64,000 nucleotides of DNA from Angiostrongylus vasorum (GCA_018806985.1 JADANN010000298.1:248001-312000); one strand, 5' to 3'; positions 34,540 to 46,441 are shown, numbered from the stretch's first letter. Made by a program: numbers and translations. Notes: generated by a model not told the origin, from the sequence alone.

Positions 34540-35520
34540 ACGATCCAGATTGTCCGCGGTTGCATACGCACGCGGCTCTCGCAGCCAATATAAGCCAGGT
34601 GCCTTCGACGGCGGAGACATACCATCACTCACCTCACCCCGATCGGTAGCGCGGATAATCCGCTCCTCACAACATCATTCATTGTCACTCTCAATCACCA
34701 CAATTCATTCACAGTCATACTCACTCATTCTTATCCATTCACATTCATCCTTCAGTAATCAGAAGATTATCGTATCTAGTTTCTTAGCTTGTTTACTGTG
34801 CAATGTCAGTAGTGGCGGGTGTTTCCAAATGCGTTATGTTTGCAACGCCATCGGTGGCATGTACCATTCCTCCCGCAATGTACGCCATGCGTACAAGGCC
34901 GCTGAGCGGCCAACTTATGCTGTGTATTCTGTTATGCCGCTATAGGCTTATCAATTTCCAGCCATTATCATATTGGCCCTTGACTCTTAGGCAATGGTGG
35001 GAGCCATAGATGCTCAAACTTCACGTTGCTGACATAGCGTTATCCATGACCAGCCGCCTGACTGTGTTCCGTAGATGACTCATCACTTACTGTCCTCATT
35101 GATCCACTAAAATGCACCTCATCGTTATAATGTTGAAATCTTAGCTCAGCCGAAAATACGGCCCGTCTGTAACCCTCTCCACCTCAACATGCTGTCTCCC
35201 TCTCCGTCTCAGCGTACAGTCTCCTTTCTCCGCCCCCCAGCATACTGTCTCCCTCAGCCGCCGCGCTGCTCGCGGATAGACGCGACGCGGCGTCGCTCAC
35301 GGCTAACCAACGGTTACTTCTTGGTAATTGTTCATTATTACTATTAATGTAATTGTGTTAATTACTTATTAATGGTATAATAATATTCGAATGCCATTAT
35401 CTCGTTGTTAGCCTCACTTCACTACTAGCCTTCGCACCTCATAGCTTTAACTGACGTCATTCCTCTACCATTACTTCTCCATCGTTACTATTATGTTATC
35501 AATGTTATATTTGTGTATTA
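34540..35520 (+). other. LTR-like or promoter-like region
   Basis: Unlike its AT-rich surroundings, this stretch has GC-rich patches, a CCAAT word next to TATAAG (about 34586-34593), TCATTC-rich simple sequence (34665-34760), CTGTCTCCCTC repeats (35190-35260) and a GC-rich palindrome-like patch near 35280. Two overlapping frames start here but show no domain. It could be a solo LTR or a retrogene 5' region. I could not find paired LTRs or a target duplication. Confidence 0.3.
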
Positions 35521-35522
35521 AA

Positions 35523-35544
35523 GGTTTAATTACCCAAGTTTGAG
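35523..35544 (+). other. SL1 spliced-leader sequence outside an SL RNA gene
   Basis: Exact 22/22 match to the nematode SL1 exon (starts GGTTTAATTACCC, ends AAGTTTGAG). The next bases are GCTGG, so there is no GT donor, and no Sm-site-like AATTTTTGG follows. It is therefore not a functional SL RNA gene. The likely origin is a retrocopy of a trans-spliced mRNA or an element carrying SL1. Confidence 0.85.
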
Positions 35545-35714
35545 GCTGGTAGATCAACACAACAGCTAAAAGACCCGCGTGGCTAATATTCTACACAAAC
35601 CGAACCGCTAGTAACCGCCGCTAACTAACCGTTACAGAAACATGCGTTTTTGAAAAACAACCATTATAATAATAATAGCAACAACAACAATAGTGACAAC
35701 TCATACAAACCTCA

Positions 35715-36110
35715 CATCAACTCAACAAGGGCAATTTGCAAGAATATATCACCTGTATCACCTTTCGTCCCGTTGATCATCGAATGACTCGGGCATGCGT
35801 CAGTAAATCCTCCATTTTCCCCCCTGTCGCGTGTTAGAATAGCCCAGTGGGTTCTGCTCGCTCCAGAGATTCGCTGGGCATCATACGTTTTTTCTTGGAT
35901 TTTCGTAAGGAACTCGGACCGCTGCATCGGTGGGTTTTTTTTGCAGTGCGTTTGAAATCCCGGGAAATCCAGTCAATAACGGTTCCTGTCCATCGGTTGT
36001 CGTTCATACGCATTACACGTTCAGCCCACCGCGTCTTCGATAGTTTGGCGTAGAGAACGGCATCTTTGACATCTGATTGTTGCCGCAGGTCGGAATTTTA
36101 GATCACTTCC
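35715..36110 (-). mobile_element. RTE-type retrotransposon fragment, C-terminal end
   Basis: The minus strand encodes words of the same tail as at 13215: RVMRMNDNRWTGTVIDW in one frame and then EKTYDAQRISGASRTHWAIL in another, with frame changes. A dead 5'-truncated copy directly left of a PLE fragment. Confidence 0.65.
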
Positions 36111-36149
36111 CCTGTTTAGATGAAAAGTGAAACCGAACCAGATCAAGAA

Positions 36150-36935
36150 ATCAATTCGACAATATGCTCCAGATAGTGAGGCATTCGTCTTTCCGGTTCA
36201 TCTCTGGATATCTGAAATTTATCCAAAACGCCTCAAGAGTTTTGCGCGTTGATGTTTTCGATTCCTGCGCTAGGATCTGCATAGTCACTTCAGAATCATC
36301 GCCGTTGTGCTTTTGTTCCCCTTGCGTACCCAGAGGAGTGTTTTGACGAATTTGTAATTTCCCATCTAGATGTTCTCTTATGCGGACACAAAGTGGTCTA
36401 CCCGGTTTCGTCAATATATTCTTCACCGCATGCGTTACGTGAGATCAAGTATATTATACCTGAACTCATGCGATCTCCGTCTTTCCAATTTGGAGAGATC
36501 ATGCAGTTTTCTGAGTTACACAAGTGATCATGAAGGCGACTGCAGACTAATTGACGGCGTAGGATTTGGGATCAATAACCGCCACATAATTTTCAAGACC
36601 ACTTTTTCTTAGGCATCTCTTAAGAGCATAACTTGTTTTGTTTGATATAAAGGGTAGCCTGAAAGAGATATTACGCAGGCTCGAAGCGTTATTTTGGAGA
36701 ACAATTCCACCTTTTTGTCCGATCTGAGTTGCTTCTTCTTCGTAGCCATTGGAAATGGCTATTTTTCGTATCAGGTTTAGCGATTCTTTCCTTTCCTCTT
36801 CTCTTGTGCACACATTTTTAGCGGTACGGTACATGTTTTTGACAAGCGCTTTTTTTGTGTGTGAAGGATGAGAGGAGAGGTAGTGGATTACTATGTTCTT
36901 ACTTTTTTAAATTATAAATTTTTAACCCATTTCTA
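36150..36935 (-). mobile_element. PLE inverted left arm
   Basis: The minus strand encodes the PLE connector (36834-36547: MYRTAKNVCTREEERKESLN) and GIY-YIG end (36426-36151: KPGRPLCVRIREHLDGK, ARKTLEAFWINF-like). It is inverted relative to the reverse transcriptase part that follows at 36950, the same architecture as at 26757. Confidence 0.75.
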
Positions 36936-36949
36936 AACCAATCCTGCGC

Positions 36950-37743
36950 AGAATCATGTGTAGTCTGCATGAACTTCAACATCAGCTACGTTACAAGGCT
37001 AAGCTAGAAAGGTTAGATAATGCAGTAGGAAGGTGGAAACTACCACTAATACCTTTTCCCCGAACTTTCTTTATGCAAGAGCTACCAAGTAGCTCTTTTG
37101 ACCCTGCATTTCATTTATTTTCGGACGAAATTCTCTGCATACTTAATCACTACCAAAAAAAAGAAAATAAGCTCCAACCTCACACACCAACAAAAAATGT
37201 GGTATGCGACAGGTTAGAGAGCTCTTGAATTCAAAATCTGTTAGACTTTCTATTAGTGATAAAGGTGGAGAATTTCTAGTTATTCCTAGTCAGTTGGATA
37301 CAAGGATAACAGAGGAGCATCTCAATGATGTTTCTCTCTATCGAGCATCCTCTGAAAAGGAATATAGAAATCAATACCAAAAATTAAATCAAGAATGGGT
37401 CAACACGGCAAAGGCAGCGGGATTAGAGCCTTCAGTTATTTCTCAACTTAAAAACGAACATTTGCCCTGTCCTTTATTAGCTTACTAAAACACATAAGCT
37501 TACTTCAACTGACGATATTTCGTCAACGAGCCCATCATCATTTAAAATTAGACCTATCATCAGTTGTAGAGACGCGCCAACGTATAGAATGGCGTGGTTC
37601 CTAAACATTATCCTGACCCAGGTGGTAAAATCCATTCCAACCCATCTACCCAACACCAAAATATTTCTGGATCGCCTACGCTGCGCGCAACCAAACCGCG
37701 CGCACGTAAAGGAGTCATTCGTTGTTACCTCACTTTATACCAA
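36950..37743 (+). mobile_element. PLE 5' part with reverse transcriptase N-terminus, truncated
   Basis: 36956-37228 encodes SLHELQHQLRYKAKLERLDN and further upstream ORF sequence. 37204-37488 encodes SISDKGGEFLVIPSQLDTRI and EKEYRNQYQKLNQEWVNTAK; then frame-broken sequence. It matches the start of the RT region at 27351 but extends further 5'. It stops at the edge of the 6.1-kb duplicon. Confidence 0.75.
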
Positions 37744-37785
37744 ATAAACACAACTCATTCCAATTCTGATCCGTTCTTTTCAGAT

Positions 37786-37791
37786 TTTATT
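37786..37791 (-). promoter_or_regulatory. poly(A) signal of ASP copy 1
   Basis: AATAAA on the minus strand, 24 nt after the stop codon. Confidence 0.8.
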
Positions 37792-37814
37792 GAAAAAAAG
37801 GTACGGGAATTATC

Positions 37815-40800
37815 TTACTTCAAAATAGTCGGTGCAATATCTGGTAGGTGAAAGTTATAAGGAAATAGTGGAGGAAATGTCAGAACCAGCGGAAGCGTTT
37901 CATTCTCTGGTTTGATACAAAGCGCTTCATCGTGGCTGCATGTGCATCCATCACATCCACAATTGTCATCGGTTTCGCACGGCTCTCCTACGGTGTAAAT
38001 TTCTTCGTCCAAAGAGTTACCACCTGGTCCATACTGGCAAATAACAATTGTGCGTTCCGGACATATTACAGCACTACAGCCGAGTTTATACGTGCGGTCC
38101 CACACCATCTGTGTGTACTGTGAAACAGTGAAGTGTTGATTGGCAACCATCTTGGTGAAGCGGTTATCCGGTTCCACCCCTTCTTCTCTTAACTGGCTAA
38201 ACCATGATTGGCTTGCCTTCAACAAGCATTATCAAGTGTCTTCGAGAACTCACCCAGTTTATGAACTTTTCGGAAATCACTTATTTCGTCTAAAAATATA
38301 GCGCATTAAATCCTTAACAAGATATCTAGAATAGTACTTAAACGCGCTCTGAGAAAAATCATGCCGAATCATTGAAAACATAATCCACTCACCCATAAAC
38401 CAATCTCAGAGAAATTCGTCCTACTGCCACTAACTTGAAACAGGTTCTCACCAAGACCAGGACGTTCAAGTATACCACTGCTTTCGAAAAGGCATTTCTG
38501 TGCATGTCTTGAGGCACTTTCTTCAATTTTGCAGTCATAAACCTGATTAAATTACTTAGTAACAGATATTCTCAATAAAGAAAAAAAAAGGAAAGCTGCA
38601 GTACGAGTCTGACCATTTTTTGGCATTCGTGCCGCTTTTGGTGCGTAACCGTTGACTCCTTTTGGATTTTCAGCCAAGCCTTTGGCCACCAAGGATCTAC
38701 AAGTTTATGAGAAACGTTTTATCTTTAACACTTTTAGAAGCCGCATAGAGCAGTTCTTTCAAATACGTCACATACTGCACTTCTGTCTGTCTTCACTTGT
38801 GCAAAATTACACGACCACTTAAAGCACTACCTGAGCCTATTATGCTCATTCAGGATAGCATTCCTCGCTTCATCAGTCATTCCATTGCCCAGATTACATT
38901 TATCTGAATCTCTCACTCAGTGTTAACACCGACTTAGTGGAATGTTATTGCTACTTATAAACATTGTGACATAGAGAAGCAAGAAAACCTGTTATTAGCT
39001 GAGTTGTTTCGGTGTTTTCAGGCGAACTTGTTGACGGCGGAGTTGTTTCACTGATGTCTGCAGGAAAACTTGTTGTTGGTTGAGTTATCTCGCTGTTATC
39101 TTCAGGAAAACTTATTGTTGATTGAGTTGTTTCGCTGACGTCAATAGGAAAACTATCCGATGTAGTTGTTTCGCTGACATCTACAGTATGATTTATGGTT
39201 GGTTGAATTAATTCGACGACGCTTGAGTTCTTCGAATCAACACAAAGACCGCTATCGCAGGTCGAGCCGTCGTAGGTGGTGCAGTCAGCGTCCCAAATGC
39301 ACTCAGAAGTCGAAGTTTCCCATAGGGGCGTTCCAAGACGACTACCACTGAAATTACCAGATATTTGAATCTTCACGACACTAAACATAATTTACCTCCA
39401 CGTTAAGTTAATAGCTTACAGCCACCACAAGGCAGAGATTTTTCTTGCCGGCAAGTCGCCTGTGATGGAGTTTGGGAGCATTTCTCTTTGATTGTTAATT
39501 AGGTTAATTTGCTTTATATGTTGCTTCTATACAAAGCGCTTTCAAAAATGGAGGTCAAATGTCATACCAAAGTATGTTTCATTAAAATATGGCGTGCCCA
39601 AATAAGAAAATCTTTCCGTATGGAATAATACTTTAGCTACTTCTTTCTCATAAAAGTAGGAGTGCGCATCGCCAACAAACTGGCTCGTGTTCGGTGAGAA
39701 AAAAATCCTTCAAAACATTGCCAGATAACTTATACTAAAGGTAAGAAAGTCTTTGTAGATCTAACGCACCCATCCTGAAACAACTTTATGTTTTAAAATG
39801 CTTTATTTTGCACGGGGACCTAGCGCAGAATAGATAAAGACATCAAATAATCATCTTTCAGTTGCTTTAGAAAGGAACTTTTTCTACAGGGTGGTCTTTG
39901 CTTGCATTCGTTTGGGGCAAATGCGGTAGGATTTGGAAAAGAGCGCCATTACGGTATGCAGCACGAACAAAACGTTTTCGTAACCCCGTGGTATATTAGT
40001 GAAATTAGCTACTTATGATCACTAATAGTTTCGTGTCCACTCACACTTTGTCGTAGACACAGGCGGTGATGTGGAAGCTGCTGCACCGTTTGATAGAACA
40101 TCCTACTCTGGTCGTTTTCGAGTAAGCCATCTGAAATGCTCCCTGTGTTATGTTTCTAGTCTGTTTTAGATCATTGATGATTGGTGAGCTTCTATAATAT
40201 GATCTTCTCGTCGGTGCTCAGAAGGTCTCCGCGGCCCAGTGGTGGACGCCGTAAGCATAGAATGACCAGGTGTCGCCTCTTGTTGATGGTCAAGTAATTT
40301 CAGTGGCACGAAGAAATTTTTCCTTGGAATACTACAGGTTTTTCCCTATCAAGAACTTTGAAGTGATCCGTATGTAACGATGGTTCAAGAATTGTGCATA
40401 ATTTGATGTGCCAACAGAAGAAAAATGAGCTTAGTCAAGCGGATAAAATCTTTTCCTAGTAGGACTGTTATACCTCAAAGAATATAAACTTGCTCTACCA
40501 AAAAAGAAGAAAATGAAACAAGCCTACATTAGCAAATTCAAATAGTCCTGAATGGCCAACTGTGTTGTTTGCACTCAGCCTATGTTCACGAGCTTCGTTT
40601 TTCCACTTCAGCACTGTCATATAGGCGTTTAACAAATACCAATCTAGCAGACCTACAGATTTCATCCTGAATATCAACGGAGTAAATCTTGTAGAACTAT
40701 GTTTTTCGCAGCAAAACTGTTCATTCTTACACATCTACATTTCGGGCGTAGTGTCTCGCTTCGAACGTTGACTCGGTCGTTGAACAGGACTCAATGGATT

Positions 40801-41515
40801 CTTCTGCAATCCGTTCCAGATTGTTGTCCCAGTGCTAGAAATGTTTGTTTGAAAATGACTTAACATCGATTTCAGCCCATGAAATTCAATTAGTGATATC
40901 GCATGTCGGAAATCTTGCTGTTTGCAGACAGTAGGAATGGGTTATTTCCATAACTACTGTTTTACTTGCACAAGAAATTCTTCGCTAAAGTGCGACGTAG
41001 ATCAATGAGGACCACTTCGAGGTTCCGAGAAAACCTGTATCGCCTACAGAAGAGAAATAGTGAAAGCATCCGTACCAACATATACATATTTTTCGCTGGT
41101 CCGAGAGGTTCATCCACACCATAGTATTTTCCACGAGCAATCAATCTGCGTGCTCCGTTGTGGAGATTGAGAAACATCGCTCTGGTAACACTGTCCATCT
41201 CAATGCCGGAACGGCCAAACGATTCTCGAAATATAGCACGGAATCCCGGGTTTATCTCAGCTTTCGTATGAACTCTGCCGATGAGGAACTGAAAATTTGC
41301 TTTACGAACTGTTTGAAGCGACATACCTGTATTCTAGGAAAGAATTACTTCAACTGATGTCCATCATTGACCCACAATATGACAGTAGCCTAGTGCCCTA
41401 CTGCATTAATCGAATGCAACCTAATGTCCAGACTCCTTTCTTGAAATTTCCAATAATCGAGTAAAACAAGAAGACTTACCAATGTGAACGCAATGGGTAG
41501 AACCAACCCTGCCAT
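37815..41515 (-). CDS. double-CAP-domain secreted protein (ASP type), copy 1
   Basis: Secreted CAP/SCP protein of the kind abundant in strongylid nematodes; biochemical role unknown. Exons: 41515-41480 (MAGLVLPIAFTL), 41288-41076 (FLIGRVHTKAE completes the signal peptide; then LNLHNGARRLIARGKYYG), a broken exon at about 40680-40515 (LSANNTVGHSGLFEFAN), 40130-40045 (MAYSKTTRVGCSIKRC), 39347-38989 (CTTYDGSTCDSGLC, then a Ser/Thr-rich linker with repeated SETT), 38903-38831 (CNLGNGMTDEARNAILNEHN), 38696-38614 (APKAARMPK), 38542-38393 (YDCKIEESASRHAQKC, GLGENLF), 38216-37815 (HFTVSQYTQMVWDRTYKLGC, VICQYGPGGN, Cys-rich tail). The second CAP domain is complete. Exon 38696-38614 is one base too long in an A run. 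The first CAP domain has an unresolved gap between 40515 and 40130. A linker cysteine is Trp here but Cys in copy 2. Confidence 0.85.
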
Positions 41516-42129
41516 TGAGCTGCAATTACACTTTAGTTAATCAAATAGTTTTTATGCCACTCTTACTAATTAGAAGGCCGAAATCCAAGTTAAGCAAACA
41601 TGTGTTCTTTTTGAGATTTGCATTTTGATTGAGGATATATTTAACAGAATAGTTGCCTTTTTAAATCCCAGCATATCCAGCCCAAAACGAGTATTTTGCT
41701 TTTTAGAAACGGGGTGGCTGGACCTGAAGATGAGGGCAAACCTGGCGGACATGGATGGAAACCTTATGCACTGTTTCTAGGAAGTTGAACAAAAACGAAC
41801 AGGCCCGATAAATCGGCGCTCAGACGGGTTTTTTATGCATAGGCGAAAGTAATTTCTTCTCTGTTGTAATGCTATTTCTTTGAATTCTTATGACTAACGA
41901 GAAGAATTGGGCATTAATTATGGCGTGATTAAGACGAAATTCGGGCTAAATTTTTGTCGGCAATGGACAGAACAGAAGAACACCATTTTACAGTATTCGC
42001 TATCGAATGATTCAGTGTCATAATAGCACATGAATTCTCTAAAGTTCATGACGGAAGTTTTGTAGTTGGGACAAAAAATTCCATCCAACGTTTATTTGGT
42101 CCAGTGAAATATTACAGTTTTTTAACCTT

Positions 42130-42375
42130 TTTATCTACTGCCTATTCTTTTTAACGGCAGGATATGTTGCGAAATATAACTTCTATAATGCTGAAATATT
42201 TGCGAAACTCCAGATCGCAGGTGTTTGCGGTGGCGAACGAACGCGTTATTGTCCCTTCCGCGAGAAGCGCGTTCACCACCACACCATGCGGGTCCTTCGT
42301 TTCGCCTCTCTCTCAGCTAAATCGATCTTTGGGCACCTGCGGTCCGGAGTTTTGCAAATATCTCAGCATTATAGA
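42130..42375 (-). repeat. SINE family C with short inverted second arm
   Basis: The minus-oriented copy 42130-42325 is followed by a forward 3' piece at about 42329-42375. The copy-private end (CTATAATGCTGA at the left) is mirrored at the right as CAGCATTATAG. The same arrangement is duplicated at 55590-55845. Confidence 0.75.
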
Positions 42376-42499
42376 AATTACAGTTTTTCTCCAAAATTTT
42401 TTTTTCTGATGGAGCCTTTGAAACATGAATCGAGAAGTTTTCAGCTCTATGCGCCAAATATTCCGTGAATGTGATCACGTTTTCTTTAAATCTCAGCTT

Positions 42500-43200
42500 T
42501 TTTCAGTACGACAGAGCTCACGCTTCACCACTAGTGGCAAACCAACTGATAAATCCAGAATAATATACCAACCTTGATAACCCTTGAAGGCAAAAAAAGT
42601 GCTTTAGCAGACTACGATTTTTTTGGAGAAGGATTTTCAATCCCAGTGAGAGTTCATCACATTTCATGACTTGAAGCACACGGTTCCTCCAAGCACGATA
42701 TGCTGGGAGTATGGGATACATAGTGGCAAGCAAATTAAAAATGAAAAAAAATATATTTGGTCCCCGATCCACTCCAGCTGACATGTTCGGCTAAGAAAAA
42801 TCCCGTTGTTAAGTATGTCTTTGCTGCTCTTTCAACCCACCGCTGTGAAGAGTCATCAACTTCATTTCGGATTCTAGAGATAACACATTCGTAGAAACAA
42901 AAAATTAATAAACAAAGACGATGATGTTGCCACGTCTCCCTGCCTGCCATATGATTTTTTGTAATCAAGCGCTCTGCACTTTTCGCATTGTCATAGAGAA
43001 CAGTGAATCAGTTTGACATTAGATTCCATCCATGACATTTCATAAGAACGCAGTTGATTAAACATGTGACGGTGCTGCGGCCAACGTCCAAATGTAACAT
43101 ATGAACAAGCGAAGAAATTTTTGCGAGAGCGAAGTGAAGAAATGACACCCTCGATGAGTTGCTTCGGTTTGTGACTGTTGTCTGATGGAAAGCTTTGTAG
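42500..43200 (-). other. possible coding remnant, unassigned
   Basis: Minus-strand frames 42968-42735 (ISRIRNEVDDSSQRWVERAA) and 42784-42518 (YRAWRNRVLQVMKCDELSLG) are kept in both duplicon copies, except for run-length differences. No start, splice set or family could be recognised. They may be decayed exons upstream of the ASP gene. Confidence 0.25.
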
Positions 43201-43214
43201 TACTTTTTTTACTT

Positions 43215-43440
43215 ATTGCTTATTTTTTAAGGCATGTTATGGCGTGAAAGATAACTACAATGATGTTGAGATATTTGCAAAACTCCTTACCGTGGGTCTC
43301 TGTGGCGGCGATCGAACACGCTCTTACCCATTCTGAGGACTAACGTGTTCATCACCACCACACCATGCGGGTTTCGCCTTTCTCTCAGCTGTGTTTTAAC
43401 CTATAGGTGCTATCCGCAGTCCTTGTGCTGCGGGATATTG
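43215..43440 (-). repeat. SINE family C
   Basis: GATGTTGAGATATTTGCAAA, CACCACACCATGCGGG and TTTCGCCTTTCTCTCAGC in inverted order. Confidence 0.75.
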
Positions 43441-43689
43441 GCATGGTAAATTTCCTTGTTTAGTTAAAATTGAGCTATGAGATGCAAATCTCTTTTGGCT
43501 TTAGCACTCCAGTCTATATCGTTTCTTGCAAAGATGGGGCCGTGATGAGTGCTGATGTTAATGAGTAACAGTTTATTCTGATGTTGGCAAATAGAACTGT
43601 GGTCTTCCGTTGACGAATATAGAGAAGTGGTACTTGTAGAAGCAAAAATTCCAGTTCGATACAAAATTTTGGAATAGTTAACATTTATG

Positions 43690-44200
43690 CGGTGTGGCAT
43701 CATCACAACCGCGATGACTCCACTCGATTGCTCACTTCAGTTGTTTCTTCTTCTCTTCGTAGTTGTCGCACCAAGTCAAGTCCAGTGGAGTGAAGCTCCG
43801 CACAAATGATGTGGGATTCCTCACCAGGGCCCCTTTTATACAGCACAGTTCATGCTGCGTTGTAATGACCTGATCAAAGCCAAGGCGTTGAATATCCAGA
43901 TTGAGGTTTATTCGAAATCGGCAGTCAGAAATTGTTTTGCTACACGCTAGCTAACATTAATGTAACAGTTGCATCATGTATTACCAGTATATAAAAAAAA
44001 TATTCAGGTTAGATCACTTCGTCCGAGGTTAAATGAAAGCTGTACTGGGATTTGTGAAGCTTTCGTTCGACGAACTTTTTGCATGTTTGCTTTCTCCAGA
44101 GCCGCATTGACACCAGTGGATGGTCCACATCTGGTTGTTCCCGCTATTATGGTGTTCGTAATTTCATCGAATCAGATCTTGTGCAGTTAATGCAGCTTCA
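43690..44200. repeat. PLE-like repeat fragment at duplicon right edge
   Basis: TCAAGTCCAGTGGAG, CAGTTGTTTCTTCTTC and GATGGTCCACATC words are shared with 19545-20045, 50345 and 57170-57600. The boundaries are uncertain. Confidence 0.45.
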
Positions 44201-44754
44201 GCGAAGTAACTCACTTGACACTGTCATTCTACAGAGAACGGTTCGAAGCTAATTATCCTCTGATAGTTAGGCTCAGGATAAACCAAAATCTCTTGAGCTA
44301 AAGAGTAAAGTTCAGCTCATGTTGAGCTTCATGAAAAAAGTGAATTCCTCCTTTCAAGTAGTCGAGTAGTCACTGTTAGTTTCGAAAAAAGCAGTTTCGA
44401 GCGTTGTATATTAAACAGTGAAGCTTTCCGCTTTCACGTCTTATTAAGCAGTATACATTATTGGCATTGTTGGCAGGATTTTTATTTCTTCTCCCGTTTA
44501 GACCAGTGTTAATTCCGTGTTTGCACTGAAACTCAACGTCCTTGGAGCTGATTTCATCCACTGAAAACCTGTTATAGATTTGTCCATGGCGCACAACGTG
44601 TTTCTAAATTTTACGATTATTCTCAATTGAAAAAACTCTCCATAAACCAAACGAAATATAGTGGCCATACGAAAGTTTGCTTTTGAAACAATGCTTATGC
44701 AACTAATATTTCTTCCCATGTTTCATCATGCAAACAACCATCAAAATATCAGCT

Positions 44755-44760
44755 TTTATT
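44755..44760 (-). promoter_or_regulatory. poly(A) signal of the collagen gene
   Basis: AATAAA on the minus strand, 16 nt after the TGA. Confidence 0.8.
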
Positions 44761-44776
44761 TCGTAATCGTTACACC

Positions 44777-46441
44777 TCAACGACGAGTTCCATCTTCGAA
44801 AAAGACTCCACCGTCGATAGCACAATACTTGGCGCAGATTCCAGGCTCTCCAGGTGGCCCTGGCGGTCCCTTGTCGCCTGGAATTCCTTTCGCTCCATCG
44901 ATACCGGGTACACCATCAACTCCACGTGGTCCTTCGATTCCAGGCTCTCCTAAAAAATTCAGCAGTGCGAACCACATTCATTACCTTTTTGAAATGGTAA
45001 GTGCAAAGCCATTCTATTCTATGCATTCCACTCAATGGCAAAGCATTACTGTTATTAACACTCTCGCTATGACCCCAATTCTCGGATTTATTGTGGACTG
45101 ACTGGATAACTAGGAAGCTTCGTGAGTTGTGGAGACAAATGAATTGTAGAAAAGTTTCTGCTCTATCGTTGTATCGATGAATGTTATTTGTGGTGCTATT
45201 TGCTAAATGTTACTGTGGTCCATCATACAAGGACATTACTGTCAGCATTTGGAAGTGCTTTGCAACTTATGGCCTTCCATTTGTTGTCTGCCTGCATACT
45301 CTGTACAATAACTGCCATTTTGTGTAGCAATTAGAAATGAAACAGTTCTGTATACGTATAGTACAAATACACTCGTAGTATATAAGATACTGAAATGTAC
45401 TATTTTTTTGTATATTTCAAGATGGGGGAACAGAGCTTATCCCAAACAACGCCCAACACAGCATCGAGGTTCTACTAGTTACCAAATGATAGCAAAAAGC
45501 TTAGGAAAGTAGTTCTATGTGTTTAAATAAACCACCGGAAGAAAAAATGAGACTTATACGCGTCTTAATGGCCACACTCCCGCAAAACGATCAGAACATT
45601 GTAGGTATCACACGCCGCAAGAGTGTTAAGTATATTATTATTCACTGAAATTTTACCTGGTCTTCCAGAGTATCCAGGCCGTCCGTCGCTTCCCGGTGGT
45701 CCCTGGGGCCCAGCTGGTCCTTGTGGTCCAGGCGGTCCTGGGGAAGAAGGAATTGAGATAGCGGGCTGTCCAGGCTCTCCGGCTCGCCCAGGATATCCTG
45801 GATTTCCACTGGCCCCTGGTGGTCCCTTGGGTCCAGGTCCTCCCTGTTCTCCTGGATATCCGGGCACGCCGGGACTTCCATTTTGTCCAGGATATCCTGG
45901 AAGCCCAGGGATGCCAGGAGGTCCAGGTGGTCCATCTGGGCATGGCTTACACGGCGGAGAGGTGTACTCATGGCATGGCTTAACTATTTTTCGACCAGGC
46001 TCTCCAGGTGGGCCTGGATTTCCTGGTCTTCCTGGGTTTCCTGGTCTTCCTGCCGAACCAGGCTCGCCTACTGAACAACAGGCGCTGCAATCTTTGTATC
46101 CGTAGTCTTCGTAACTCTTCACTTCTTGATTTACACCGTAGCCGACCTGGCGTGCAGTACGATTTCCTCTTTGCCTCAAAGTATTCACTTCCGATCGGAT
46201 TTCGCCGGCGGAAGCCTGAATGAGCATTACTAGTGGGATAAAATCACACGGAAAGTTAAAAAAAAGCACTTACACGGCAAAAGTTGAGTTCTGTGTGCAT
46301 TTTGCGTCGAACATGATGCACGTAGTTGTACACCATAGGTAGGGTGACAGCAGCTCCAAGAATGGCGACAATCGAGAATGCCACAGCCGAATAGGCCACG
46401 AATCGGTAAGCCTTGCAACGATGCTGCCACTCGAATTCCAT
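44777..46441 (-). CDS. cuticle collagen, 3 exons, 299 aa
   Basis: Structural protein of the nematode cuticle. Exons 46441-46274 (56 codons), 46215-45657 and 44949-44777 join in phases 0 and 1 to 900 nt including TGA. The N-terminus has a hydrophobic segment ([19 protein letters not shown]), typical of the nematode collagen N-terminal domain. An RTAR site that could be processed by a subtilisin-like protease follows. Then comes CSACC, a first Gly-X-Y block of 8 triplets, a [12 protein letters not shown] interruption, a long Gly-X-Y block with one break (AISIPSS), a final block, and the C-terminus [19 protein letters not shown]. That ending resembles the group containing C. elegans rol-6 and sqt-1; the orthologue is not determined. 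Donors are GTAAGT and GTAAAA; acceptors TTCAG and TTTTAG. No frame breaks. The large plus-strand frame at 45623-46105 is its shadow. Confidence 0.97.

Larger units (their letters stand above)
37745..43945. repeat. 6.1-kb duplicon, copy 1
   Basis: Direct copy of 51389-57425. The left edge starts at AAACACAACTCATTCC, about 40 bp beyond the ASP poly(A) signal. Left and central parts are nearly identical between copies (the last ASP exon gives the same protein), with many single-base run-length differences. Beyond about 43680 the copies diverge visibly, and similarity fades near 43945. Confidence 0.9.

Noticed and set aside
45623..46105. 160-codon Gly/Pro-rich plus-strand frame, also collagen-like
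   Set aside because: It is the reverse complement of Gly-X-Y codons (GGN/CCN) of the minus-strand collagen. It lacks the hydrophobic N-terminal domain and C-terminal motif, and the minus-strand gene has perfect splice phases.
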